Below are positions 7,307 through 15,270 of a stretch of 37,003 nt of DNA, piece by piece. The position numbers and the translations under genes were made by a program. The notes below the pieces were generated by a model. The model saw nothing but the letters and a program-made list of their open reading frames with translations, was not told the origin of the DNA and made no database searches. The first letter of the stretch is position 1. Each line of letters starts with the position of its first letter. The DNA lies in contig JABGQA010000137.1 in the NCBI GenBank assembly GCA_018644665.1, forward strand, positions 1 to 37,003. The letters are read 5' to 3'. Origin of the DNA: Candidatus Poribacteria bacterium. Lineage in GTDB: Bacteria > Poribacteria > WGA-4E > GCA-2687025.

Positions 7307-9961
7307 TCAGACCTTCTCGATGCGCGCGGCGAGCTTCTTGAAGTCCGCCTGCCCCGAGACCGGGTCGAACGCGCGATGCGCGACCGCGTTGACGAGCCAC
7401 TTGTTCTCCTTCGGATCCGCCCCGTCGGCAACGGAGAGGTTCCACGGCGTGAACAGGCTGCCCACCTGCACCTCGTTGCGCGCGGGCTTCACGACACTGT
7501 CGAGACCGATGCTCGCGCGAGCCTCGTAGCTCCCGCGGCGCGTGGAGACCCTGAGCAGGTCGCCATCCTCGATCCCGTAGCGTTCCGCGTCGTCCTCGTG
7601 CATCTCCACGTACTGCTCCATGAGCAGCTTGTTGTTCGTCGCCGACCGGATGGTCTTGGCGGTGTGGAAGTGTTCGTAGACGACACCCAGGTTGAGCCAG
7701 AAGGGATATTTGCCCTCCGGCGCTGGTCCCTTGCCGCGGTACTCGAAGTCCGGCATCTCAGGCGTTAGACCCATGTCGCGGGCCTTCACCAGCAGGTCCA
7801 TGTGGTCGGTGATGTAGAAGTCCGGGTCGGTCCCGCACTTCGCCAACTCCGCGAGGATCTCAGCGCGCTGGCTGTAGTCCTGCTCGCACAGGTGCAGAGC
7901 CGCCTTGCCGGAGCCCGTGCGGAAGTTGCCGTAGGGCTTGTCGGGCCAGTCCTTCTCCTGACCCATGTAGCGTCGAGGCGTGCCGCCGCGCTCGGCGATC
8001 TCGGCCGTCGGCGCGGGCCACTGGATGCCTCGGAGGTCGCGGATCTGCTCGTACGGCGTCTTCCCGGTCGCCTTCTCGACCTCGAGGATGCCCGAGATGT
8101 CCGCGTCCGAGCCCTTGCTCGCGGCGGCGAGGGCGCGGAACACGTCCTCGACCTTGTAGAAGCCCTGCTCGTTCTTCTCGTAGGGGAAGATCTTGTCGAC
8201 GTCGAGGCCGAGCAGGTGGCCGATCTCCTTGCCCTTGTCGATGACGATGTCCAGGTCCGGCTTGCAGCCCGCGGGCGGCTCGGCCGCCTTGTCGGTGACG
8301 TACAGGCGGCGCTCCGACTGCACGTACACGCCGCCGACCTCACCCCACGTCGCCGCGGGGAAGATGACATCGGCGTACAGGTTGTTCGGGGCGTGGCGGT
8401 ATATCTCCTGCGCGATGACGAACATCTTCTCGAGCGCGGGGCGCACGAGCGTGTTCGTCTCGGGGAGGTTGATGTGCGTGGTGTAGATGAGGAACATCGC
8501 CACGACGGGATCGTCGCCGCCCTTGAGGGCGCGCTCCATCATGCCGATGGCGTAGCCCGCGTTCTTCTTGGTCGCCGTCTCGGCGAGACGCTCGCGTGGA
8601 ACGCCCCACTGGTCGGCGATGAAGTCGCGGTGCGCGACGTTGTTCATGCCCTGGTTGAACGGCAGACGTCCGGTGAGACCGCCCGTGAGACGCTCACCCA
8701 TCGCGTTGGGCTGGCCCGTCTGTGAGAACGGCGCGGCGCCGGGGCGTCCGATGTTGCCCGTCAGCAGGTGCAGGTTGATGATGCTGATGGCGTTGTGCTG
8801 CCCGTGGATCGACTGGTTGTAGCCAATGCCCCAGAACGTCATCACGCCACCGGTGCCACGCTCGTTGCCCTTGCGGGTCGCCACGGCCCACTGCTCGGCG
8901 TACTCCTCGACCTCTTCGGGGTCGAGACCGGTGACCTCGGCCGTCTGCTCGGGGCTGTAGCGATCCTTCAGACCCTGGATGTACGCTTCGGACCCCTCGA
9001 CGTTCTCCTTCATGAAGTCCCACGCGATAACGTCGTCGTGGTCCCTCAGCAGGACGTGGCCGATGGAGTTCAGCAGCGAGATGTCCGAGTTCGGCTCGAT
9101 CTGAGCGTGGTAGGTGTTGTCGATGTTGATGTCTTCGAAGCCCTGCACGGTGCCGGTGTAGCGCGGGTCGACGACCATGGTCGGGATGTCCCGATCCATC
9201 TTCGTGTCGGCGACACGCCAGTACAGCACGGAGTGAGCTTCGCGGGGGTTGTGGCCCCAGAACGAGATGAAGTCCGCCATCTCGATGTCGTCGTAGCAGC
9301 CGGGCGGGGTGTCGGAGCCCAGGGTCTTGAAGTACGCCGTCACCGCGGAGGTCATGCACATCCGCGCGTTCGCCTCGATCGTATTCGAGCCGATGACGCC
9401 CTTCATGAACTGGTTCTCGAGGTACTGACCCTCGAGCGTCAGTTGCCCGGAGCCGTAGAGCGCAATCGAGTTCCCGCCGAACTTGTTGACGTACCCGGCG
9501 ATCTTCTCAGCGACGAGATGCGAGGCTTCCTCGTACGTGCCCTCGCGGAAGACGTCGTCGCCGAACTGACCCTTGGTCGCGGACACGTGGCCCGTCGCCG
9601 GATCGGACATGTCCTTGCGGATGAGCACCTTCTGGAGCCGGTCGACGTAGATCGGCTCATGGGCCGTGAGACCCTTGATGCACTGGATGCCCTTGTTCGT
9701 GGGGTGCTTCGCATCGGGGACGATGCCGACCATCTTCCCGGTGTCGTCCACCTGGATCAGCGTGCCGCAGCCCACACCGCAGTACGGGCATTGCGCGGTG
9801 ACACTCTTGGCCCCGACCGCCAGCCCTTCCTTCGGCTTCATGAATTCCTGCGCGTGCCCTTTGACTCCCGTCACGGCGGCGGCCGTAGCGGCCGACATGG
9901 TTGCCGTGTTCTTCAGGAATCGTCGCCGAGTCTGTTTCGGCGCCTTTCCATCGCGAGACAT
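7307..9961 (-). CDS. napA: NapA/NasA-type molybdopterin nitrate reductase, Tat-exported
   Basis: Catalytic subunit of 884 residues in the DMSO reductase superfamily. A Tat leader (RRRFLKN) is followed by a [4Fe-4S] motif with cysteines at about 59, 62, 66 and 95 (CPYCGVGCG then CIKG). The molybdenum-ligand cysteine is at about 203 in ARMCMTSAV, followed by PPGCYDDIE, as in NapA and NasA/NarB; formate dehydrogenases have a different context here. GNIGRPGAAPFSQTGQPNA is the usual cofactor-binding stretch. It would reduce nitrate in the periplasm. Two ATGs are adjacent; GGAGG is four bases from the first and seven from the second, so I use the second. It is the last gene of the operon. No NapB, NapC or NapD is nearby, so the electron donor must differ from the classical one. 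A related oxyanion substrate cannot be excluded. Confidence 0.88.
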   Translation of the reverse strand: MSRDGKAPKQTRRRFLKNTATMSAATAAAVTGVKGHAQEFMKPKEGLAVGAKSVTAQCPYCGVGCGTLIQVDDTGKMVGIVPDAKHPTNKGIQCIKGLTAHEPIYVDRLQKVLIRKDMSDPATGHVSATKGQFGDDVFREGTYEEASHLVAEKIAGYVNKFGGNSIALYGSGQLTLEGQYLENQFMKGVIGSNTIEANARMCMTSAVTAYFKTLGSDTPPGCYDDIEMADFISFWGHNPREAHSVLYWRVADTKMDRDIPTMVVDPRYTGTVQGFEDINIDNTYHAQIEPNSDISLLNSIGHVLLRDHDDVIAWDFMKENVEGSEAYIQGLKDRYSPEQTAEVTGLDPEEVEEYAEQWAVATRKGNERGTGGVMTFWGIGYNQSIHGQHNAISIINLHLLTGNIGRPGAAPFSQTGQPNAMGERLTGGLTGRLPFNQGMNNVAHRDFIADQWGVPRERLAETATKKNAGYAIGMMERALKGGDDPVVAMFLIYTTHINLPETNTLVRPALEKMFVIAQEIYRHAPNNLYADVIFPAATWGEVGGVYVQSERRLYVTDKAAEPPAGCKPDLDIVIDKGKEIGHLLGLDVDKIFPYEKNEQGFYKVEDVFRALAAASKGSDADISGILEVEKATGKTPYEQIRDLRGIQWPAPTAEIAERGGTPRRYMGQEKDWPDKPYGNFRTGSGKAALHLCEQDYSQRAEILAELAKCGTDPDFYITDHMDLLVKARDMGLTPEMPDFEYRGKGPAPEGKYPFWLNLGVVYEHFHTAKTIRSATNNKLLMEQYVEMHEDDAERYGIEDGDLLRVSTRRGSYEARASIGLDSVVKPARNEVQVGSLFTPWNLSVADGADPKENKWLVNAVAHRAFDPVSGQADFKKLAARIEKV

Positions 9962-10072
9962 CATCGATCCTCCATAGGACTCATGTCGCGTACTCGCACG
10001 TAACCGAGGTCTTGTGTGCCTGCCGAACCCATTCCTCCGGGACGGTTCACGCGTTCCGCGACGGCGCTCCGA

Positions 10073-11836
10073 CTACATGGCCGTGCGCATCTCCATGGGC
10101 TGTTTCACCAGCCATAGGCTGAGCACGGAGAAGCCAATCATCAGCAGGATCATCGGGGTCTGACTCAGGAGCGTCCCCGAGCGCGATCCGAACAGACGGT
10201 CGGCTTGGCGGTGGGACACGTATATGCCGAACACGTGTCCGATGACGATGAGGGCGACCTGGAGGTACCAGACCGTCGAGAGCGAGAAGATCGGCCCCGC
10301 CCGCATGGCGGCAGTGCCGAACAGATCCCAGTCGTAACCGAAGGGATCGGAGATGAGAGCCGTGAGCTTGCGGCTCTCCATCACGAAGTGCTCGACGTTG
10401 TGGGCGATGTGATAGAACAGGGCGATGGGAATGAGGCCGTAGCTGTACGTGACGAACAGTTCGCCGACGCTGTGCTCCTTGGCTCTCACGAGCGCCCGTG
10501 AGACGACCACGAAGCCGGCGTAGATCACGATGGGCAGCGCGAGGCAGATCGTCATGCCGACCGAGAACGCCGCGAGCTGTCCCACGCCGATGGCGTCCTG
10601 CGTCGCGCTGACGAAGATCTTCCACGACGGCGTCATCGTCAGGCCGTGGAACGCGGTCAGCGAGAAGAGGACGAGCGCGAGGTACGCCTCGTCCTTGCGT
10701 GGCTTCGCCGTCGAGAGGAGGTCTGTACCGAACGGTCGCAGGTTCACGGCGACGTTGTCGTGCTTGCACGTGCGCGTGCACTCGGCGCACATCGTGCAGT
10801 ACGTGTTCGTGTCCATCGTCTTGAGGTACTGGCCGGTGGGACAGGCGTAGCCGCTGCCGTTCCCGACGTAGCAGTCTGCGGTCTTGCAGGAGGCGCACAC
10901 CTCCGCGTCGCGTCGGCGGACCTCGACGGGCGAGAACATCGCGTACAGGCCGCTCACGCGGCCAATGAGACACCCGTACCGGCAGAACGACTTCTTCTCG
11001 AACAGCAGACCAGGGATGAACACGAGCCCGATCATCATCAGGCCGAGCGTGGCCGTCGCGCGGGGGCTCATCGTGACGTGGTATCCGAGTTCCAGCCACG
11101 TGAGCCCGACGAACAGGATCGTCGCGGGGTAGATGTTCCGCAGCGCCTTCGGCCACTTCCAGCCGAGGTTGAACGTCTCTTCTTTGCCGGCACGGAAGCT
11201 GAGGCGTCGCAGCCAACTCGTGAGGCCATCCCACGGGCAGGCGTAGCACCACACCTTACCGACGAACAGGATGAGGAAGATGAGCCCGATCCACCAGATG
11301 TTCCACGTCAGGGTGGGGGCGATGTTCTTCGTCGGCATCTGGTTGCCGTAGAAGCCCGCCGCGATGACGAGGGCGAAGGTCAGCAGCAGGAACATCTGGA
11401 CGCTGACCTGCGTCGCGCGAGACTTCACCGCCGCCTTCATGGGCCCGAACGCCATCAGGTCGAACCGGAACCCGCCGGCGACGGCGTGCGCGCGCCGTCG
11501 AGTGAGTTCCAACACGGCCACCGAGATGAGCATCACGATGACGATCGACGAGTAGTAGAGCGAATTGGGAATCCCCGCCATCGACATGCCCGCGGTGTGC
11601 GTCATGCCCATATCAGCGTGGGCCGTGGCGGAATGACCCATGGCGGCGTGATCCATGGTCATCGCCGCGCCGCCTGCCCCATGCCCCATCGCGGCGTGGT
11701 CGACAGGGGCGTCGGCCGCTGAGGTTGCGGCATGCGCGGAGTGGTCCATCTCGGCGTGCGGCGTCGCGGTGTCGGCGGGAGCGGAGGCCGCCTTACCGGT
11801 TGCTGTGGCCTGATGCGTCGTGGGGTCATGCTGCAT
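10073..11836 (-). CDS. NapH/NosR-like membrane polyferredoxin with a His/Met-rich N-terminal tail
   Basis: Protein of 587 residues. Residues 1-87 are unlike the rest: 11 histidines and 10 methionines in a low-complexity Ala/Asp/Gly background with repeated DHAAMGH units, resembling copper-binding tails. Several transmembrane helices follow with NapH/CcoG-type motifs: KVWCYACPWDG near 195-203, KSFCRYGCLIGR, then two ferredoxin-like clusters (CASCKTADC, CTMCAECTRTC). The C-terminal third has further helices with conserved-looking histidines (FYHIAHNVEHF). RRR directly after the first helix places the tail in the periplasm by the positive-inside rule. It probably moves electrons across or along the membrane towards the NapA-like enzyme encoded next. 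Its start overlaps the end of the NapF-like gene by 11 bases. Confidence 0.8.
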   Translation of the reverse strand: MQHDPTTHQATATGKAASAPADTATPHAEMDHSAHAATSAADAPVDHAAMGHGAGGAAMTMDHAAMGHSATAHADMGMTHTAGMSMAGIPNSLYYSSIVIVMLISVAVLELTRRRAHAVAGGFRFDLMAFGPMKAAVKSRATQVSVQMFLLLTFALVIAAGFYGNQMPTKNIAPTLTWNIWWIGLIFLILFVGKVWCYACPWDGLTSWLRRLSFRAGKEETFNLGWKWPKALRNIYPATILFVGLTWLELGYHVTMSPRATATLGLMMIGLVFIPGLLFEKKSFCRYGCLIGRVSGLYAMFSPVEVRRRDAEVCASCKTADCYVGNGSGYACPTGQYLKTMDTNTYCTMCAECTRTCKHDNVAVNLRPFGTDLLSTAKPRKDEAYLALVLFSLTAFHGLTMTPSWKIFVSATQDAIGVGQLAAFSVGMTICLALPIVIYAGFVVVSRALVRAKEHSVGELFVTYSYGLIPIALFYHIAHNVEHFVMESRKLTALISDPFGYDWDLFGTAAMRAGPIFSLSTVWYLQVALIVIGHVFGIYVSHRQADRLFGSRSGTLLSQTPMILLMIGFSVLSLWLVKQPMEMRTAM

Positions 11837-12431
11837 CGGGACGCCCCACGTGGCTGTCGTTACTGGGTATTACGGTGATCGCGCCGCCGGGCGCCGGGCA
11901 TATCTCCTCACAGATGCCGCAGCCCACGCACTCGTCCTCGATGACGCGGGTCTTGCGCCCTTCCATGACGATGGCTGTGCGCCTGAGCGGGCACTGCGTG
12001 AAGCAGTAGTCGCAGATCTGCCCGGCGTACGCGAGGCAGTTCGTCATGGAGATGTGCGCCGTGCCCATCTTTACGCGGTCGGAGGGCAGCAGCGCGTCGT
12101 CCTCGCAGGCGGCGATGCAGGGCATGTCTTCACAGAGCCTGCAGGGGCTCTCCGCCGGCCGGATGATCGGCGTTCCCACGGCGACGCCCTGGTCCTCGCG
12201 GGCGACGACGATGGCATCGTGGGGGCAGGCGTCGGCGCAGGCGTCGCAGCGCGTGCACGTGAGGAGGAACACCCCCTCCTCGATCGCCCCCGGGGGTCGA
12301 TGCGATGGGATGACGACCTTCTCGATGCTGCTCTGGGCGAACGCACTCGCGACCTCCGTCGCGGTGGAGAATAGCTGACGCAGGCCGTCGCGGAAGAAGT
12401 CTGAGCGGGTGACGACGCGGTGTTCGTTCAT
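11826..12431 (-). CDS. NapF/NapG-like [4Fe-4S] ferredoxin
   Basis: Protein of 201 residues with four cysteine groups: CTRCDACADACP, CRLCEDMPCIAAC, CLAYAGQICDYCFTQCP and CVGCGICEEICP. This is the four-cluster pattern of the NapF/NapG/MauM ferredoxins. The N-terminus (SDFFRDGL) is NapF-like with no signal peptide or transmembrane helix, so it is probably cytoplasmic or peripheral. It could help mature or feed electrons to the reductase before Tat export, as NapF does. The ATG overlaps the stop of the preceding gene (ATGA) and the gene overlaps the next by 11 bases, so translation is likely coupled. Confidence 0.82.
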   Translation of the reverse strand: MNEHRVVTRSDFFRDGLRQLFSTATEVASAFAQSSIEKVVIPSHRPPGAIEEGVFLLTCTRCDACADACPHDAIVVAREDQGVAVGTPIIRPAESPCRLCEDMPCIAACEDDALLPSDRVKMGTAHISMTNCLAYAGQICDYCFTQCPLRRTAIVMEGRKTRVIEDECVGCGICEEICPAPGGAITVIPSNDSHVGRPDAA

Positions 12432-13123
12432 GCCGCCGCCCCTTGTGGCTTCGGCCGGGTGCGACGTCCGTGGCCGCGCTTCTTCGTCAGGCCGACGGCG
12501 ACGAACGTGCCGACGAAGATGACGGCCGCTACGATGGGGACCACGCTGAACTTCGTCTTGCCGATAACCACCGGGAACGGGATGGTCTCGAAGAACCCAG
12601 GCCGGGGCTCGAACTTCAGGTTGACGAGGTATTTCTCGGCCGTCTCGAAGCGGTAACTCACCTTGTATTCGTTGTATTCGGACGCGACGGGCTTCGGCTG
12701 GTCTACGAAGTTCTCACCGCGCAGGAACTTCACGGTGCTCACGGACATCTCGACGGGCTTCTGGTAGACCGCGCCGGTCATTGCGTGCTTGATGTAGGCG
12801 GAGACGCGGACGATGTCGCCCGGCTGCGGGTTGCCCGGGTAGATCGAGAACGTGACGTCGTAGCCTTCGGCCTCGGCGTCGATGACCATCGTGGGAATCT
12901 GCGGGTATTCCTCGTTGTACAGGTAGTGCGGCAGACCCAACTGGTGGTGGGCGGATACGGTCGAGGCTACGGCCAGGGCGAGCGCGGCTAGGAGGAATGC
13001 GGCTCTAGCGCGTGTCGGGCGCTTGTCGTGGTCCCCGCGGTCGGGACCCCATCCTAGCCTTCCCCTGCTAGGGGAAGGCACTTGCGTGGGACGGCGCGAC
13101 GGCGCGTGTAAGTGCTGCGTCAT
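12428..13123 (-). CDS. Membrane-anchored periplasmic Ig-like protein (FixH/YtkA-like?) carrying a translated repeat
   Basis: Protein of 231 residues. A 40-residue N-terminal extension comes first, then a signal sequence (AAFLLAALALAVASTVSA), a beta-rich domain of about 130 residues, a C-terminal transmembrane helix (SVVPIVAAVIFVGTFVAVG) and a basic tail. If signal peptidase cuts after VSA, the mature protein begins His-His, as in copper proteins that use the N-terminal histidine. The start is the ATG overlapping the previous stop (ATGA); a GTG at 13081 is the only other candidate before the signal sequence, since none lies between the repeat and it. Part of the extension is therefore encoded by dispersed repeat copy 2. 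FixH/YtkA kinship is tentative, judged from layout only. Its partner is presumably the neighbouring NapF- and NapH-like proteins. Confidence 0.7.
   Translation of the reverse strand: MTQHLHAPSRRPTQVPSPSRGRLGWGPDRGDHDKRPTRARAAFLLAALALAVASTVSAHHQLGLPHYLYNEEYPQIPTMVIDAEAEGYDVTFSIYPGNPQPGDIVRVSAYIKHAMTGAVYQKPVEMSVSTVKFLRGENFVDQPKPVASEYNEYKVSYRFETAEKYLVNLKFEPRPGFFETIPFPVVIGKTKFSVVPIVAAVIFVGTFVAVGLTKKRGHGRRTRPKPQGAAA
13044..13087 (+). repeat. Dispersed hairpin repeat, copy 2, inside a coding sequence
   Basis: Starts GGACCCCATCC. The 9-bp perfect stem is 13057-13065 with 13071-13079, loop TGCTA. Almost identical to copy 3. It lies within the N-terminal codons of the gene at 12428-13123 and is read in frame on the minus strand as SPSRGRLGWGP. 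Confidence 0.8.
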
Positions 13124-13704
13124 GCTGCTACCGCCGGTGGGAAGATGCGGATGGCCTTGACGTCCTGGAGGCAGACTTCCTCGCACAGCCCGCAGCCGAC
13201 GCACCGCTCCGCATCCACCTTCGGGTGGCGCTGCTTCTCGAGACGCACTGCGTTGACCGGGCAGATCGTGTAGCACGCGCCGCACACGCCCTGACGGAGG
13301 TACGGGAGGCACAGGCGCTCTTCGATTACGGCGGTGCCCATCGCGACATCGGTCTTCATCGCGACCGGCATGAGGACGCCCGTTGGGCAAACGGTCGTGC
13401 ACTCCAGGCACAGGTCGCACGCGAGTTCCGACGCGACGATATAGGGGGTGTGGGCGCGCACGCCCTTGGCGTCGTCGGTGAAGAACTGGATACAGTTGAT
13501 AGGGCACGCCTGGCCGCAGAGTTCGCAGTTGATGCAGCCGGCAAGAAAGTCTTTCTCCGCCACGGCGCCCGGCGGTCTCAGGTAGTTGACGTCCCCATGG
13601 CCAAACGACACCTGCGGCCGGCGGATCGCGGGCTTCATCCGTCGCGCGGTCAGCACGCCAGCGATAAGCGCCACGGCCGCGGCTGCAAAGTTGCGCCTGT
13701 TCAT
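13120..13704 (-). CDS. NapG-like periplasmic [4Fe-4S] ferredoxin
   Basis: Protein of 194 residues starting at the ATG at 13704, which overlaps the NapH-like stop (ATGA). The N-terminus (MNRRNFAAAAVALIAG) resembles a Tat leader or anchor. Four cysteine groups follow: CINCELCGQACPINC, CDLCLECTTVCP, CGACYTICP and CVGCGLCEEVC, the NapG/MauM pattern. The segment YLRPPGAVAEKDFLAGC is shared almost word for word with the NapG-like protein at 14612-15229, so the two are paralogues flanking NapH. NapG works with NapH to pass electrons from quinol to the periplasmic reductase. A longer reading frame to 13872 overlaps NapH coding sequence and is not used. Confidence 0.84.
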   Translation of the reverse strand: MNRRNFAAAAVALIAGVLTARRMKPAIRRPQVSFGHGDVNYLRPPGAVAEKDFLAGCINCELCGQACPINCIQFFTDDAKGVRAHTPYIVASELACDLCLECTTVCPTGVLMPVAMKTDVAMGTAVIEERLCLPYLRQGVCGACYTICPVNAVRLEKQRHPKVDAERCVGCGLCEEVCLQDVKAIRIFPPAVAA

Positions 13705-14609
13705 CGCGCCGTCCCTCTGAGTGACCCTTGGAGCTGGAACGTGTAGCTCAGCGCGCCGGGAGCGCACGCGGACACGCATTGCCCGCACTGGTCGCAATCG
13801 GCCGTGAGTTCCGTTGTCATCGGGCGTAGGTCGTAAGGGCAAATCGGGACGCAGTCGCCGCACTGGTTGCACTTGGAGTCGCTGCGCACGATGCGCAACC
13901 TACGCGCCAGCGCTATGCCGGAGTACACCGCGCCGCCAGGGCAGACATAGCGACACCACCAGCGCTCGGAGAGAACCAACTCGAACAGGCACATCGCCCC
14001 GAGGATGAGCAGACCGCTGCCGAACGCGCCGCCGTAGACCTTGTAGAAGACCTCGCGGCTGAGGATGGCCGGCGGGTAGAGAAGCGACAGCACGGGGATG
14101 CCGACGATGAACGCGACGAGCAAACCCACGCCGAGCACGATGTACTTCGTCTGCCGGCCGAAGCGCACGTTGCGGACGTTGTATCCGGTCCTCTTCAGGA
14201 GGCGGCGCAGCTTGTCGTTGATCTCGAACACCAGGTTCATCGGGCACATCCAGCCGCAGTAGGCTCTGCCCAGGATGAGCGTCACCAGCACGGGTAGGGC
14301 GATGGACAGGATCAGCGGCCAGTGAAGCCGCGTGGCGGTCGTCGTTGATTCGAGGGCGGCGAGCGGGTCGCTGACCTTGAAGCCGAACACCTCGGCCGTC
14401 CAGACGCTGCCCTTGATCTTGTGGCTGAGGTCGGCCGCCTCGTCGCGGTCCATCTCTCCGAATATCGTGCCGACGGTGGAGAGCATCGCGGAGTTCTCGA
14501 TGCCGCGATAGTCCTTCTGCTGCACCTTCACGCCGTAGTAGTTCACCATCGGCACGAGGATGAGGAACGCCACGACCAGGACCTGGATGGAGCGGCGCGC
14601 GATCTGCAT
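13701..14609 (-). CDS. napH: NapH-like membrane quinol dehydrogenase subunit
   Basis: Protein of 302 residues with four to five transmembrane helices, the paired motifs RAYCGWMCPMN and RWWCRYVCPGG at helix ends, and two C-terminal [4Fe-4S] groups (CNQCGDCVPICP, CDQCGQCVSAC). This is the NapH layout: an integral membrane protein that oxidises quinol and hands electrons to NapG. A periplasmic loop of about 60 residues after helix 1 (GTIFGEMDRDEAADLSH region) is longer than in typical NapH. The ATG has AGGAG nine bases upstream. It sits between the two NapG-like genes. Confidence 0.85.
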   Translation of the reverse strand: MQIARRSIQVLVVAFLILVPMVNYYGVKVQQKDYRGIENSAMLSTVGTIFGEMDRDEAADLSHKIKGSVWTAEVFGFKVSDPLAALESTTTATRLHWPLILSIALPVLVTLILGRAYCGWMCPMNLVFEINDKLRRLLKRTGYNVRNVRFGRQTKYIVLGVGLLVAFIVGIPVLSLLYPPAILSREVFYKVYGGAFGSGLLILGAMCLFELVLSERWWCRYVCPGGAVYSGIALARRLRIVRSDSKCNQCGDCVPICPYDLRPMTTELTADCDQCGQCVSACAPGALSYTFQLQGSLRGTAR

Positions 14610-14611
14610 GT

Positions 14612-15229
14612 CTAGGCGCTCCTGTCGTCGAATGGGATCACGCGGATCGCCTGCGGGTAGTGGTAACAGATGCGTTCACAGTTGCCGCACCCGACGCAGT
14701 TCTCCGCGATGAGTATGGGCCGCTCGTACATCCCGATCTTCAGCGCCACGTCCTGCAGCGGACACGCTCGGTAGCAGACGCCGCAGGTGCGCATGTTGTA
14801 GGAATAGCAGAGGTTCGGATCGAGGACCGCGCGCCCCATCTTCACCTTCGCCTGGATATCTTCGAGTTCACGCTCGACGGGCTGCAACGCGCCGGACGGG
14901 CAGACATGGTTGCACTTCATGCAGAGCATGCAGCCCTGTTCGCGGGGGACGATGTAGGGTGTCCCCGCGTTGCGGCCCGCGCCGAGGTCGAAGTAGTTGA
15001 TGCACTGGTTTGGGCAGACATCGCCGCACAGCCCGCAGCGGATGCACTTCTCTAGGAAGTCCGTCTCCGAGAGCGCTCCGGGCGGCCGCAGGAACCGACT
15101 TGGACCCGCGGCCGCTGTGTTCCACCGGAGCAACGGCAGGACGTAGACGGCCACCAGCAGCGCGAGATGCTTCAGGAACCGGCGTCGCCCGACGGCAGTC
15201 CTGAGTCGCTGTGCTAGTGTGCCCACCAC
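14612..15229 (-). CDS. napG: NapG-like ferredoxin with Tat-type leader
   Basis: Protein of 205 residues. The leader GRRRFLKHLALLVAVYVLPLL has a twin-arginine pattern. Four cysteine groups (CIRCGLCGDVCPNQC, CMLCMKCNHVCP, CGVCYRACP, CVGCGNCERIC) match NapG/MauM. It starts at GTG 15229 with GGGGGA upstream; a second GTG follows immediately. It precedes napH by two bases and is paralogous to the NapG-like protein on the other side of napH. The expected role is a periplasmic electron carrier from NapH to the reductase or to the eight-haem cytochrome encoded upstream. Confidence 0.85.
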   Translation of the reverse strand: MVGTLAQRLRTAVGRRRFLKHLALLVAVYVLPLLRWNTAAAGPSRFLRPPGALSETDFLEKCIRCGLCGDVCPNQCINYFDLGAGRNAGTPYIVPREQGCMLCMKCNHVCPSGALQPVERELEDIQAKVKMGRAVLDPNLCYSYNMRTCGVCYRACPLQDVALKIGMYERPILIAENCVGCGNCERICYHYPQAIRVIPFDDRSA

Positions 15230-15270
15230 GCCTGTCCCCCCTCGTTCTCTTCTCGCGCCGTCGCCCGCTA

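Noticed and set aside
7307..9961. Formate dehydrogenase as identity of the molybdopterin enzyme.
   Set aside because: The CPYCGVGC motif is shared, but the metal-ligand context ARMCMTSAV and PPGCYDDIE follow the NapA/NasA pattern rather than the formate dehydrogenase one.
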